From Sabellastarte sp. h YS-2021 (taxonomy: Eukaryota > Annelida > Polychaeta > Sabellida > Sabellidae): 64,000 nucleotides of DNA. Of the stretch, positions 45,591 to 55,594 are shown in pieces. The notes beneath the pieces were generated by a model, which was not told where the DNA came from, did not search any database, and saw only the letters and a list, made by a program, of their open reading frames with translations. Location: assembly GCA_964017235.1 (NCBI GenBank), contig OZ024940.1, forward strand, positions 26,603,615 through 26,667,614, in the 5' to 3' direction. Both the position numbers and the translations under genes were made by a program. The stretch's first letter is position 1. Each line of letters begins with the position of its first letter.

Positions 45591-45989
45591 AGTAACATTA
45601 TAAAAGGTAACGTGAAAATCTGGTGGAAATTGTAAATGTGTCTGGGATTGGCAGAAAATGTTTACCATAGTGTGGTTTATATTTTATAATAGTTTTATAA
45701 AAGTGTAACATGTGCATTTTAAAAATCTGTAGGTAATATTAAGAGTTTGAAAACTGTGTATGGATATGTTGTAATTACTTTTGTACTTGTTGAAATATTA
45801 AGTATTACTTTGCACAGTGCATTACACTTGCTAGAGCTCGCACTTAAAAAAAGCTTTGAAATTTGTAAACATTTTTCAAAAGTCTAAAGATTGTCCCATT
45901 GAAACAGTATATACTACATTGTAACTAAAAATTGGCTAGAATTGTGAAAAAAAATGTAAATCCCATTTAAAATTGCACTATTGCTTAGA
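45591..45989 (+). other. MOCOS: MOCOS 3' UTR region
   Basis: Sequence directly after the TAA. No canonical AATAAA is obvious; AT-rich candidates exist but I cannot choose one. It ends where a family 1 SINE and a segmental duplication begin. Confidence 0.4.
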
Positions 45990-46145
45990 CGTAACCTAGT
46001 GGTTAGTAGGTTTGGCATCTAATCACAGGCAGTCACCTCTGTTTGGTTCGAATTCCCGCAAGTTGCAAATGCGGAGGACGTGTCCCATTATGACCCTGGC
46101 TGTTGAACTGGATGTCAAACCATACACTTTTAACTTTAAATGTAC
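45990..46145 (+). mobile_element. tRNA-derived SINE, family 1, unit 1
   Basis: AACCTAGTGGTTAGTAGGTT, TTGGTTCGAATTCCCGCAAG, GGACGTGTCCCATTATGACC. Copies at 47746-47905 and 49848-50005 are part of the segmental duplication, not independent insertions. Confidence 0.8.
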
Positions 46146-47745
46146 TTAAATGGTAACAATTAAATGGCCATTGAATGGTAAAGGGTTTTTGAAAGTCCAG
46201 AAAGCTGTCATACTGTGTGTTTGATTCAGGCTTTAATGCTGTCGTTGTTTATTTTGTACACAAGATATTTTATATGGGGTCAGAAATCAAAGTACTGAAA
46301 TGTGCAGGGAAATGTTTGGTATTGTTTCCACCCATGGTGTCTGGCGGTCAGGCGGGTGCTCAATCGGTTGGGAGGGTGTCAGACAGGAAAAATCTTGTTG
46401 AGGTTGTATCTCGGAAACGGTAAAGTGCAGGAAGTTGATCCACAGTTGGGGAGTGTAGGTGTGCAACATCATAGTGTGACCTTGATTTGACCTTGGTCCT
46501 TGCATGTAGTGATATTTAAGCGTCCCACAAGGGATGCTTGTTTGGATATAGGAGAACATCAGGCTCCGCCGGTTCCGAGTTTCGTTTTCCTTATAACTCT
46601 GTGACTGTTGGGCAGATTCTTTTCAAATTTGGCAGGTTTATGCAGTAGCCTTGGGGAATTTTTTTGAATATGCTGCAGTGACATTTCAACCAATCAGAGA
46701 GGTCACATGGCCAAAAATGTCTTTTCCGATGGGTAAGCTTGTCCGGATGATAACTTGAAAGGGATTTTATCAATTCACCTGAAACTTGGCAAATACATTC
46801 ATTCTATTAAAATCTGGAAATCATTAGATTTTGGCATTGATTGCTTAAGAAATGGCCAAGTAATTAATTAATCATTACGAATTTTCCAAATAAGGAAAAC
46901 ACAAAAATGCTTATATCTCGAAAACCGTGCTAGATAGAGCGATTTCGACAAAATTTTTGACCCACAGGGTATCTCTGAGTAGCCATCCCAATTTTCAAAA
47001 AATTTTCGTCTCACCTAAAATGGCTGCCATTTTGAATTTTCGAATTTTTCGCAAAAATTACAAAACACAAAAATGTCTTTTTCGATGCGTAAGCTTGTCC
47101 GGATGATAACTTGAAAGGGATTTTATCAATTCACCTGAAACTTGGCAAATACATTCATTCTATTAAAATCTGGAAATCATTAGATTTTGGCATTGATTGG
47201 TTAAGAAATGGCCAAGTAATTAATTAATCATTACGAATTTTCAAAATAAGGAAAACACAAAAATGCTTATATCTTGAAAACCGTGCTAGATAGAGCGATT
47301 TCGACGAATTTTTTGACCCACAGGGTATCTCTGCAGCCATCCCAATTTTCAAAAAAATTTTGCCTTGTCCAAAATGGCGGCCATTTTGAATTTTCGAACT
47401 TTTCGCAAAAATTGCAAAACACAAAAATGCTTATATCTCGAAAACCGTGCTAGATAGAGTGATTTCGATGAAATTTTTGACCCACAGGTATCTCTGCAGA
47501 GTGGCCATCGCTATTATCAAAAAATTTTTGTCTTGCCCAAAATGGTGGCCGTTTTGAATTTTCGAATTTTTCGCAAAAATTGCAAAACACAAAAATGCTT
47601 ATATCTCGAAAACCCTGCTAGATAGAGTGACTTCGACAAAATGTTTGACCCACAGGGTAACTCTACAGAGTAGCCATCCCAATTTTCAAAAAATTTTTGT
47701 GTCGCCATTTTGAATTTTTTTTGAAAATTGCACTATTGCTTAAAT

Positions 47746-47905
47746 GTGACTTAGTGGTTTGTAGGTTTGGCATTTAATCACAGGTAGTCACCTCTGTTTG
47801 GTTTGAATTCCCGCAAGTTGCAAATGCTGAGGGCCTGTCCCAATATGACCCTGGCTGTTGAACTGGATGTCAAACCATACACTTTTAACTTTAAATGTAC
47901 TTAAA
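47746..47905 (+). mobile_element. tRNA-derived SINE, family 1, unit 2
   Basis: GACTTAGTGGTTTGTAGGTT, TTTGGTTTGAATTCCCGCAA, CTGTCCCAATATGACCC. The B box has decayed (GGTTTGAAT). Confidence 0.8.
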
Positions 47906-49847
47906 AGGTAACAATTAAATGGCCGTTGAATGGTAAAGGGTTTTTGAAAGTCCAGAAAGCTATCATACTGTGTGTTTGATTCAGGCTTTAATGCTGTCGT
48001 TGTTTATTTTGTACACAAGATATTTTGTATGGGGTCAGAAATCAAAGTACTGAAATGTGCAGGGAAATGTTTGGTATTGTTTCCACCCATGGTGTCTGGC
48101 GGTCAGGCGGGTGCTCAATCAGTTGGGAGGGTGGCAAACAGGAAAAGTCTTGTTGAGGTTGTATCTCGGAAACGGTAAAGTGCAGGAAGTTGATCCACAG
48201 TTGGGGAGTGTAGGTGTGCAACATCATAGTGTGACCTTGATTTGACCTTGGTCCTTGCATGTAGTGATATTTAAGCGTCCCACAAGGGATGCTTGTTTGG
48301 ATATAGGAGAACATCAGGCTCCGCCGGTTCCGAGTTTCGTTTTCCTTATAACTCTGTGACTGTTGGGCAGATTCTTTTCAAATTTGGCAGGTTTATGCAG
48401 TAGCCTTGGGGAATTTTTTTGAATATGCTGCAGTGACATTTCAACCAATCAGAGAGGTCACATGGCCAAAAATGTCTTTTCCGATGGGTAAGCTTGTCCG
48501 GATGATAACTTGAAAGGGATTTTATCAATTCACCTGAAACTTGGCAAATACATTCATTCTATTAAAATCTGGAAATCATTAGATTTTGGCATTGATTGCT
48601 TAAGAAATGGCCAAGTAATTAATTAATCATTACGAATTTTCCAAATAAGGAAAACACAAAAATGCTTATATCTCGAAAACCGTGCTAGATAGAGCGATTT
48701 CGACAAAATTTTTGACCCACAGGGTATCTCTGAGTAGCCATCCCAATTTTCAAAAAATTTTCGTCTCACCTAAAATGGCTGCCATTTTGAATTTTCAAAT
48801 TTTTCGCAAAAATTACAAAACACAAAAATGTCTTTTTCGATGCGTAAGCTTGTCCGGGTGATAACTTGAAAGGGATTATATCAATTCACCTGAAACTTGG
48901 CAAATACATTCATTCTATTAAAATCTGGAAATCATTAGATTTTGGCATTGATTGGTTAAGAAATGGCCAAGTAATTAATTAATCATTACGAATTTTCCAA
49001 ATAAGGAAAACACAAAAATGCTTATATCTCGAAAACCGTGCTAGATAGAGCGATTTCGACAAAATTTTTGACCCACAGGGTATCTCTGAGTAGCCATCCC
49101 AATTTTCAAAAAATTTTCGTCTCACCTAAAATGGCTGCCATTTTGAATTTTCGAATTTTTCGCAAAAATTACAAAACACAAAAATGTCTTTTTCGATGCG
49201 TAAGCTTGTCCGGATGATAACTTGAAAGGGATTTTATCAATTCACCTGAAACTTGGCAAATACATTCATTCTATTAAAATCTGGAAATCATTAGATTTTG
49301 GCATTGATTGGTTAAGAAATGGCCGAGTAATTAATTAATCATTACGAATTTTCAAAATAAGGAAAACACAAAAATGCTTATATCTTGAAAACCGTGCTAG
49401 ATAGAGCGATTTCGACGAATTTTTTGATCCACAGGGTATCTCTGCAGCCATCCCAATTTTCAAAAAAATTTTGCCTTGTCCAAAATGGCGGCCATTTTGA
49501 ATTTTCGAACTTTTCGCAAAAATTGCAAAACACAAAAATGCTTATATCTCGAAAACCGAGTGATTTCGATGAAATTTTTGACCCACAGGTATCTCTGCAG
49601 AGTGGCTATCGCTATTATCAAAAAAATTTTGTCTTGCCCAAAATGGTGGCCGTTTTGAATTTTCGAATTTTTCGCAAAAATTGCAAAACACAAAAATGCT
49701 TATATCTCGAAAACCCTGCTAGATAGAGTGATTTCGACAAAATTTTTGACCCACAGGGTAACTCTACAGAGTAGCCATCCCAATTTTCAAAAAATTTTTG
49801 TGTCGCCATTTTGAATTTTTTTTGAAAATTGCAGTATTGCTTAAATG

Positions 49848-50005
49848 TGACTTAGTGGTTTGTAGGTTTGGCATTTAATCACAGGTAGTCACCTCTGTTT
49901 GCTTTGAATTCCCGCAAGTTGCAAATGCTGAGGGCATGTCCCAATATGACCCTGGCTGTTGAACTGGATGTCAAACCATACACTTTTAACTTTAAATGTA
50001 CTTAA
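49848..50005 (+). mobile_element. tRNA-derived SINE, family 1, unit 3
   Basis: Nearly identical to the unit 2 copy (GTTTGCTTTGAATTCCCGCA), so units 2 and 3 separated most recently. Confidence 0.8.
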
Positions 50006-50473
50006 AAGGTAACAATTAAATGGCCGTTGAATGGTAAAGGGTTTTTGAAAGTCCAGAAAGCTATCATACTGTGTGTTTGATTCAGGCTTTAATGCTGTCG
50101 TTGTTTATTTTGTACACAAGATATTTTGTATGGGGTCAGAAATCAAAGTACTGAAATGTGCAGGGAAATGTTTGGTATTGTTTCCACCCATGGTGTCTGG
50201 TGGTCGGGCGGGTGCTCAATCAATTGGGAGGGTGGCAAACAGGAAAAATCTTGTTGAGGTTGTATCTCGGAAACGGTAAAGTGCAGGAAGTTGATCCACG
50301 GTTGGGGATTGTAGGTGTGCAACATCATAGTGTGACCTTGATTTGACCTTGGTCCTTGCATGTAGTGATATTTGCCTTTAAAATCCTGTCTGGGCTATAT
50401 GTTGGAAACCATAAGGTGTAGGAACTTGTTACACGGTAGGTATATTGGTTTGCAGGTATATTGGTGTGCATTG

Positions 50474-50640
50474 TTATAGTGTGACCTTGGCGTGACCTTG
50501 GTGTGACCTTGGTGTGACCTTGGCGTGACCTTGGTGTGACCTTGGCGTGACCTTGGTGTGACCTTGGTGTGACCTTGGCGTGACCTTGGTGTGACCTTGG
50601 CGTGACCTTGGCGTGACCTTGGTGTGACCTTGGTGTTACC
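50474..50640 (+). repeat. 11-bp minisatellite (GTGACCTTGGY)n
   Basis: About 15 tandem copies of GTGACCTTGG(C/T). It gives a minus-strand apparent peptide of HTKVTPRS/HAKVTPRS type repeats. Confidence 0.95.
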
Positions 50641-50661
50641 ATGGCATATTGCTACTGCCTT

Positions 50662-50898
50662 ATCTGTTATTTATTTATTTGGCATTTTACGTCGTTTTCA
50701 ACACTGTACAGGTCATATCACGACGGGTAGTTGGAAGGGCAGAGGAAACCAGTACATACAGTTCGTTAGGGTTCTGTACTGTAAACTGCCGACCAACGGC
50801 AAGCAACTACCAGCTTTCCCACCTGAGGCCGTGCTGGGAACCGAACCCCGGCCTCAGAGGTGGGAGGCGAGAGTGTTGCCACTCTGCCACCGTGGCCC
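50662..50898 (-). mobile_element. tRNA-derived SINE, family 2 (minus)
   Basis: ATTTATTTATTTGGCATTTT, TTCAACACTGTACAGGTCAT, GAGGAAACCAGTACATACAG, GGAACCGAACCCCGGCCTCA, GTGGCCCC. Very close to 31403-31648, so both are relatively young. Confidence 0.82.
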
Positions 50899-51077
50899 CT
50901 AGTACTGCCTTATCTGAGCCACATTCCTCCCATCACTAAGATATATGGATTTGCGGCAACCGATTATTACATATACCTTCATCAAATTGTACTATCTCCA
51001 TTGACGGCTATACTTATATTAATAAATCAATCAATTGATAATTCTCTGGGGTAACAATTTTGGCATTTAGTACTCTA

Positions 51078-52300
51078 ATTAGGCGGGTTGCGTGTAACCA
51101 ACCCGCCTATTAGATTGATGTGTCCGACGTCTGTCTGTCCATCTGTCCGTCCACATTTTTCGTTTCCGGACTCTAACTCAAAAACGGTTTGTCCGATCGA
51201 ATTCAAACTTGACAGGGACATAGATCAACATCATAGCAAGGTTCCTTTCGATATTGGTGAAATTCCGTCTGTTCGTTTGTCCGTTTTTCGTCCGCTTGTC
51301 TGTCCATCCGTCTGTTTGTCCACATTTTCGTTTCCGGACTCTAACTCCAAAACGGTTTGACCAATCGAATTCAAACTTGACAGGGAGATAGATCACCATC
51401 ATAGCTAGGTTCCTTTCGAAATTGGTGAAATTCCGTCTGTTTGTTTGTCCGTTTCTTGTCCGTTTGTCTGTCCATCCGTCTGTTTATCCACATTTTCGTT
51501 TCCGGACTCTAACTCGAAAATGGTTTGTCCAATCGAATTCATACTTGACAGGGACATAGATCACCATCATAGCTAGGTTCCTTTCAAAATTGGTGTAACT
51601 CCGTCTATTCGTTTGTCCGTTTTTCTGTCTGTTTGTTCGTTTTTGCTCCGTTTTTCTGTCCATCCATCTGTCCGTCCACATTTTCTTTTCCGGACTCTAA
51701 CTCGAAAACGGTTAGTCCAATCAAATTCAAACTTCACAGGGACATACATCACCATCATAGCTAGGTCCCTGTCGAAATTGGTGAAATTCCGTTCGTTCGT
51801 TTGTCCATTTTTGTCCGTTTGTCTGTCCATCCATCTGTTTGTCCACATTTTCGTTTCCGGACTCCAACTCGAAAACACTTTGTCCAATCGAATTCATACT
51901 TGACAGGGATACAGATCACCATCATAGCTAGGTTCCTTTCGAAATTGGTGTAATTCCATCTGTTTGTTTGTCCGTTTTTTGTCCATTTTTCTGTCCATCC
52001 GTCTGTCTGTCCACATTTTCGTTTCTGGACTCTAACTCGAAAACGCTTTGTCCAGTCGAATTCAAACTTGACAGGGAGATGCATCACCATCATAGCTAAG
52101 TTGCTAAGTTGGTGTAATTCCGCCCTTTCGTTTGTCCGTTTATAGCATAGATACAATTATGTAACCTAGATTACAAGTTTTACGTTTCTTAGCACGTCTT
52201 ACACATTCACCTTAACTGGGTAACCTAACATTTCTTTCCTTCTTTTCTAAATGTAATTACAGCAGTTGCTAATCTTATTTCTGCCTGCGCAACCCGCCTT
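51078..52300. mobile_element. Non-autonomous element with internal ~168-bp tandem repeats
   Basis: The left end AGGCGGGTTGCG continues to CCAACCCGCCT (hairpin). The right end has CGCAACCCGCCT, the inverted counterpart (about 52288-52300). Between them are about six units (51115-52145) with GTCCGTTTGTCTGTCCATCC, CATTTTCGTTTCCGGACTCT, GAATTCAAACTTGACAGGGA and CACCATCATAGCTAGGTTCC. No coding gene; long minus-strand frames are repeat artefacts. Structure resembles mollusc pearl/HINE-type elements. Confidence 0.65.
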
Positions 52301-52544
52301 TTGGGGCATCTGTGACCCTCTTGTTTTGAAATTAAAATAAAATTTTGTTATGGAATCTCGGAACGCTGAGAATACCATCTTAGGTTGAAAAAAATATCAA
52401 AACTCAAAAAGCTCTCTCTTATTCTTGATTTTTCAAAAAAAAAAAAAATAATAATAATAATATGGTCAAGAAAATTTGATTGAATCCCAAACTTCAGAGA
52501 GCACCCTGACACATGAAGTCATAGTTGGGGATTACTTCCTGTCA

Positions 52545-52926
52545 ACATTTCAGTATGGCCATCAATAAATCTGCCATAAACTGGGGTTTATTGTGTCACC
52601 AGCATTTATACTGCGTGGCATATAGGGATTGCTGTGTCATCAGATTTTGTGGCGTCGTCACACTTTCTATTCCGGACTGTATCTCAAAAATGGCTTCCTG
52701 GATTAAATTCAAATTTTGCAATTGGAGGTCCTCAGGGTGTGCCCTATTGTAGGGTGACCTTAAACGCCCAGTAATAACATACTCACTTGAGTTTAAGTTT
52801 TTTCATTTCTGGACTATATCTGAAAAACAGGTCGACTGATTCAATTCAAATTTGCATGTGGTTATAACTGGTTTTCAAGATGTGCCCTATTTAAGGTGAC
52901 CTTAAACTCCCACGTATAAAGGAATT
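52545..52926 (+). repeat. Paralogous repeat block, copy 1 (interrupted by DIRS C)
   Basis: GTGTCACCAGCATTTATACT, CGGACTGTATCTCAAAAATG, TCCTCAGGGTGTGCCCTATT, GGTGACCTTAAACTCCCACG, TATAAAGGAATT. It matches 60395-60738. DIRS C begins exactly where the match breaks. Confidence 0.9.
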
Positions 52927-53140
52927 ATTATATTGCGTTAATATATCTTACCTAGTGGACCAGTGCATTTGTCCAGCGCGCAGCCGGTCCCGCCAAACGT
53001 TAGGAAAAAATGTCCTGAGCTGGGTTCTGACCGGGACCGGTAGTGTCGTCTTCATTCGCCAGGCGTCCCCTCTGCACCCAGCTCCCTTACTGCGCGTGCG
53101 CGCGCATGCGCACTTCCTCTTTTTGTTTGGCGCCATTGTG
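52927..53140 (+). repeat. DIRS C left inverted terminus
   Basis: ATTGCGTTAATATATCTTAC, CTAGTGGACCAGTGCATTTG, GTCGTCTTCATTCGCCAGGC, GCGCATGCGCACTTCCTCTT. The same blocks are inverted at 59238-59430. Confidence 0.92.
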
Positions 53141-53239
53141 TTTTTTACTTCAAGGATATTGGGAAAATATTTTGCAGATTATTAGTGTTATAGTACTGTT
53201 TTTCCCCTCAATTGTGGATATTAATTTATATAAAGTATC

Positions 53240-55588
53240 ATGGCATCACCAGGACAATGAAGGGGTATTTGCGGACACATGATGGCTGACTTTGACCAGC
53301 ATGAACGTTGTGCACGCTGTCGTGATAAAGGTTTGGGCTCAGATCCCTGTGTGCAGAAGGTCTGTGTTATTTGCGACACTCTTACTGATCAACAGCGAGA
53401 TAAGCTCTCTACTCCACAGTACCAAATCCGTAAAGACAAAAAGGCTGGTTTGCTGGTATCACCGTCAAAAGTTACAGTGGTGGGGGTTGTAGACCAGGAT
53501 CTCTTGGACTTGCCTCAAGATGCACCGGACCCTTCCGGTTCCGGTCCGCAGGAATCTTTCCAAATCTCTCACCACTCTGCAGATGAGTTTGTGTCCAGAA
53601 AGGGCTTGGATATGTTAAGTAACCAGTTAGAATTATTATTATTATGTATTTATACTCAGCGCAATATCTCCATATACTACAGGACTAAAGGGCTATTTAA
53701 CCAATCCGACTGAACAGGTACAGCCCCAACTCACAAGTAACTCACATTCCCCTAACTGGAAGATAGAGGCTCAAGGATGACCATTTATCAACGTCCTTGA
53801 GGTTCTTTAACCTGCCACTGGGGATAGGACCCAATGACAGAGGACCGCCATTTTAAGTGGTCATCCGAGCCACTATGTATCTGCCTGTACCTGGGATTGA
53901 ACCCACGTCCTCTGAGTTCCTAGACCAGTGTGTTACCCGCTAGGCCATAGTGGCAGAAGTGAAGTTTGCTAGGTTTGAAGCCTTACTGTCACGCACTAAC
54001 ATCTTTTCTACCCCTAAGGTACCAGTTACCTCCGTGTCTGCTCCAGTATCTGATCAACCTTTCTTTGCCCCATCCGACCCTAGAGGCACCGGTATGGTGC
54101 GGCCTCCGGGTCCGGATGTGGAGCCTATAGAGAAGAAAAATAAAGGTCCTGGTAAGAAAACCAAGAAGAGTAAACCGGTTGCTACTTCATCAAACCTTCC
54201 ACCGGTTCCGGATGACTCTAAAACCGGTGACATCATCTTCAACGAGCCTCATGCTTTTTCCAAGGTGGACACACCCGGTCCGGGTGGTTTTGTGAAGCTT
54301 GGTCAGGCTGTTTCTACCGTTTCTTCTGTTTTGTCTGCTACTGAACCTCATCCTATTGTCTCCTCCGGTGGCTCTGGTGCCGGTTCCGGTCCGGTTACAG
54401 AAGCAGTTCCAGAGGACTCTGACGTTGAATCTGTGACCGGTCGGTCAGAAAAGAAATCTCTGACACTGAGACAGTCGAGCAAAATGAGGAGATGAATTAT
54501 AAGGAGACCGTCAGGGCAGTTAGGGCCTTCCTAGGATGGTCTCATATCCCAGATTTTGAACTTTCAGCCACAGATGGAGATCGCTCTGATAACCCATGGA
54601 AGGGCAAGCACCTGCGCAAGTCCGGGAAAATTTCAGTGGAGCTCCCAGCCGATGACTGGCTATGTCATAAGATGGAGCGTTTAAACACCAGAGTAGCAGA
54701 AGGATACCCTTCACGCTCGCAGGAGTCGACTGGACTTAAGGTGGATCAGTTTGTCCGTACCCCGAAAAGTCAGGCAAAGTGGTATCAACAGTACCGTATT
54801 AGACAGAACTCAAATGTTCGACCGGGAAAGACCATCTTCAGTTGTTCAGATTCAGAGGCACGTTTGAATTCACAATTCTCAAGAGTTGCCAAGGTTTCCA
54901 GCTACCCGCAGTCGGGTCCGGCCTCTAGACCAGTCCCTCAGGATATCCTCCGGCGTTGGGAGAAGTGTGTCACCACGCTGCAGCCTTTAACCGCTGCACT
55001 AGCAATATTCAGGAGAAAATGAACAGTTATATTGCTTTACTGAATGACACTATTGTTAAGGGGAAGGCTCCTAAGGAGATCGTTGACAGCATTCGGGATC
55101 TTAAGGACTTGTCTGCTTTTCACTCCAGTGTTTCTGTGGCGCTTGGTACAGCTTTACAACATTTAGCTGACAGCCTTTTCATTCATTTAGCCAACTTCAT
55201 CCTCCTTAGGCGAGACTCCTACCTGGAGTTTGTCAAGCCTGGACTGAAACCCGATACGTGGAATAGGCTTAGGAATGCTCCGTTGTTTAGTTCAGCATTA
55301 TTCCCAGATGATGTTTTAGCTACTGCCAAGCAAGACATTTCCAGACACGAATCAGTCCCAGGTGCTCAAGGTCCCGGGCCGGGCACTACGCAGCACTCTG
55401 GCAAGAAACAGTCTCACTATTGCTATAAGCCCTACGATAAGAAGGATAGTAGGCAGGCTGGTTACTCTTCTCAGTCGTCTCAATCCTGGAGACAATTTTC
55501 CAGCAAGAGCAGAGGTCGGGGTTGTGGGCGTGGAGGCGGCAATTCCTCTTATTTCTCCAAGTCTTTCCGCTCACAGCAGTATAAATGA
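53240..55588 (+). pseudogene. DIRS C gag-like ORF, broken
   Basis: ATG at 53240 gives MASPGQ and then a TGA at 53258-53260 where element B is open. The frame continues with CGHMMADFDQHERCARCRDK, SDPCVQKVCVICDTLTDQQR. A reverse SINE interrupts it (53621-53957). It resumes FARFEALLSRTNIF, has Pro/Ser/Gly-rich sequence, a stop or shift at about 54490, then YKETVRAVRAFLGWSHIPDF, EGYPSRSQESTGLKVDQFVR, a shift near 54960, HHAAAFNRCTSNIQEKMN, and ends with a Gly/Arg/Ser-rich tail (KSRGRGCGRGGGNSS) typical of RNA binding, stop at 55588. Confidence 0.78.
53621..53957 (-). mobile_element. tRNA-derived SINE, family 3 (minus), inserted in DIRS C gag
   Basis: CTAACTGGAAGATAGAGGCT, TATCAACGTCCTTGAGGTTC, GCCACTGGGGATAGGACCCA, CCATTTTAAGTGGTCATCCG, CCTGTACCTGGGATTGAACC (reverse B box), GCTAGGCCATAGTGGCAG (head). 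It lies between two halves of the same gag frame. The longest copy of this family in the window. Confidence 0.85.
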
Positions 55589-55594
55589 CAATTA

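Larger units (their letters stand above)
45990..50390 (+). repeat. Segmental tandem duplication, units of ~1755 and ~2101 bp plus a partial third
   Basis: Each unit starts with a family 1 SINE (45990, 47746, 49848), then TTGATTCAGGCTTTAATGCT (about 46220, 47975, 50076), GTGTCTGGCGGTCAGGCGGG, the element end TTAAGCGTCCCACAAGGGAT (46516 and 48271), and an array of ~170-bp subrepeats (GAAAACCGTGCTAGATAGAG, GACCCACAGGGTATCTCTG). Unit 2 is longer because one ~346-bp subrepeat block (48835-49180) was duplicated. Unit 3 ends at about 50390 before the subrepeats. Confidence 0.92.

Noticed and set aside
4836..50005. tRNA genes at the A/B-box sequences
   Set aside because: They have internal promoter-like boxes but lack a foldable acceptor stem and continue into shared non-tRNA tails. 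They occur as interspersed copies, so they are SINEs.
46217..50279. A 68-codon ORF present three times (46217, 47972, 50073) that could suggest a small gene family
   Set aside because: The ORF is part of the segmental duplication, so its repetition reflects DNA duplication. Substitutions do not show clear protein-level constraint and no domain is recognised.
50325..50642. 105-codon minus-strand ORF with HTKVTPRS repeats
   Set aside because: Translation of the 11-bp GTGACCTTGGY minisatellite.
51178..52156. Minus-strand ORFs with repeated DGWTDKRTKNGQTNR-like peptides
   Set aside because: They follow the ~168-bp tandem repeat, shift frame between units and have no start context or domain.
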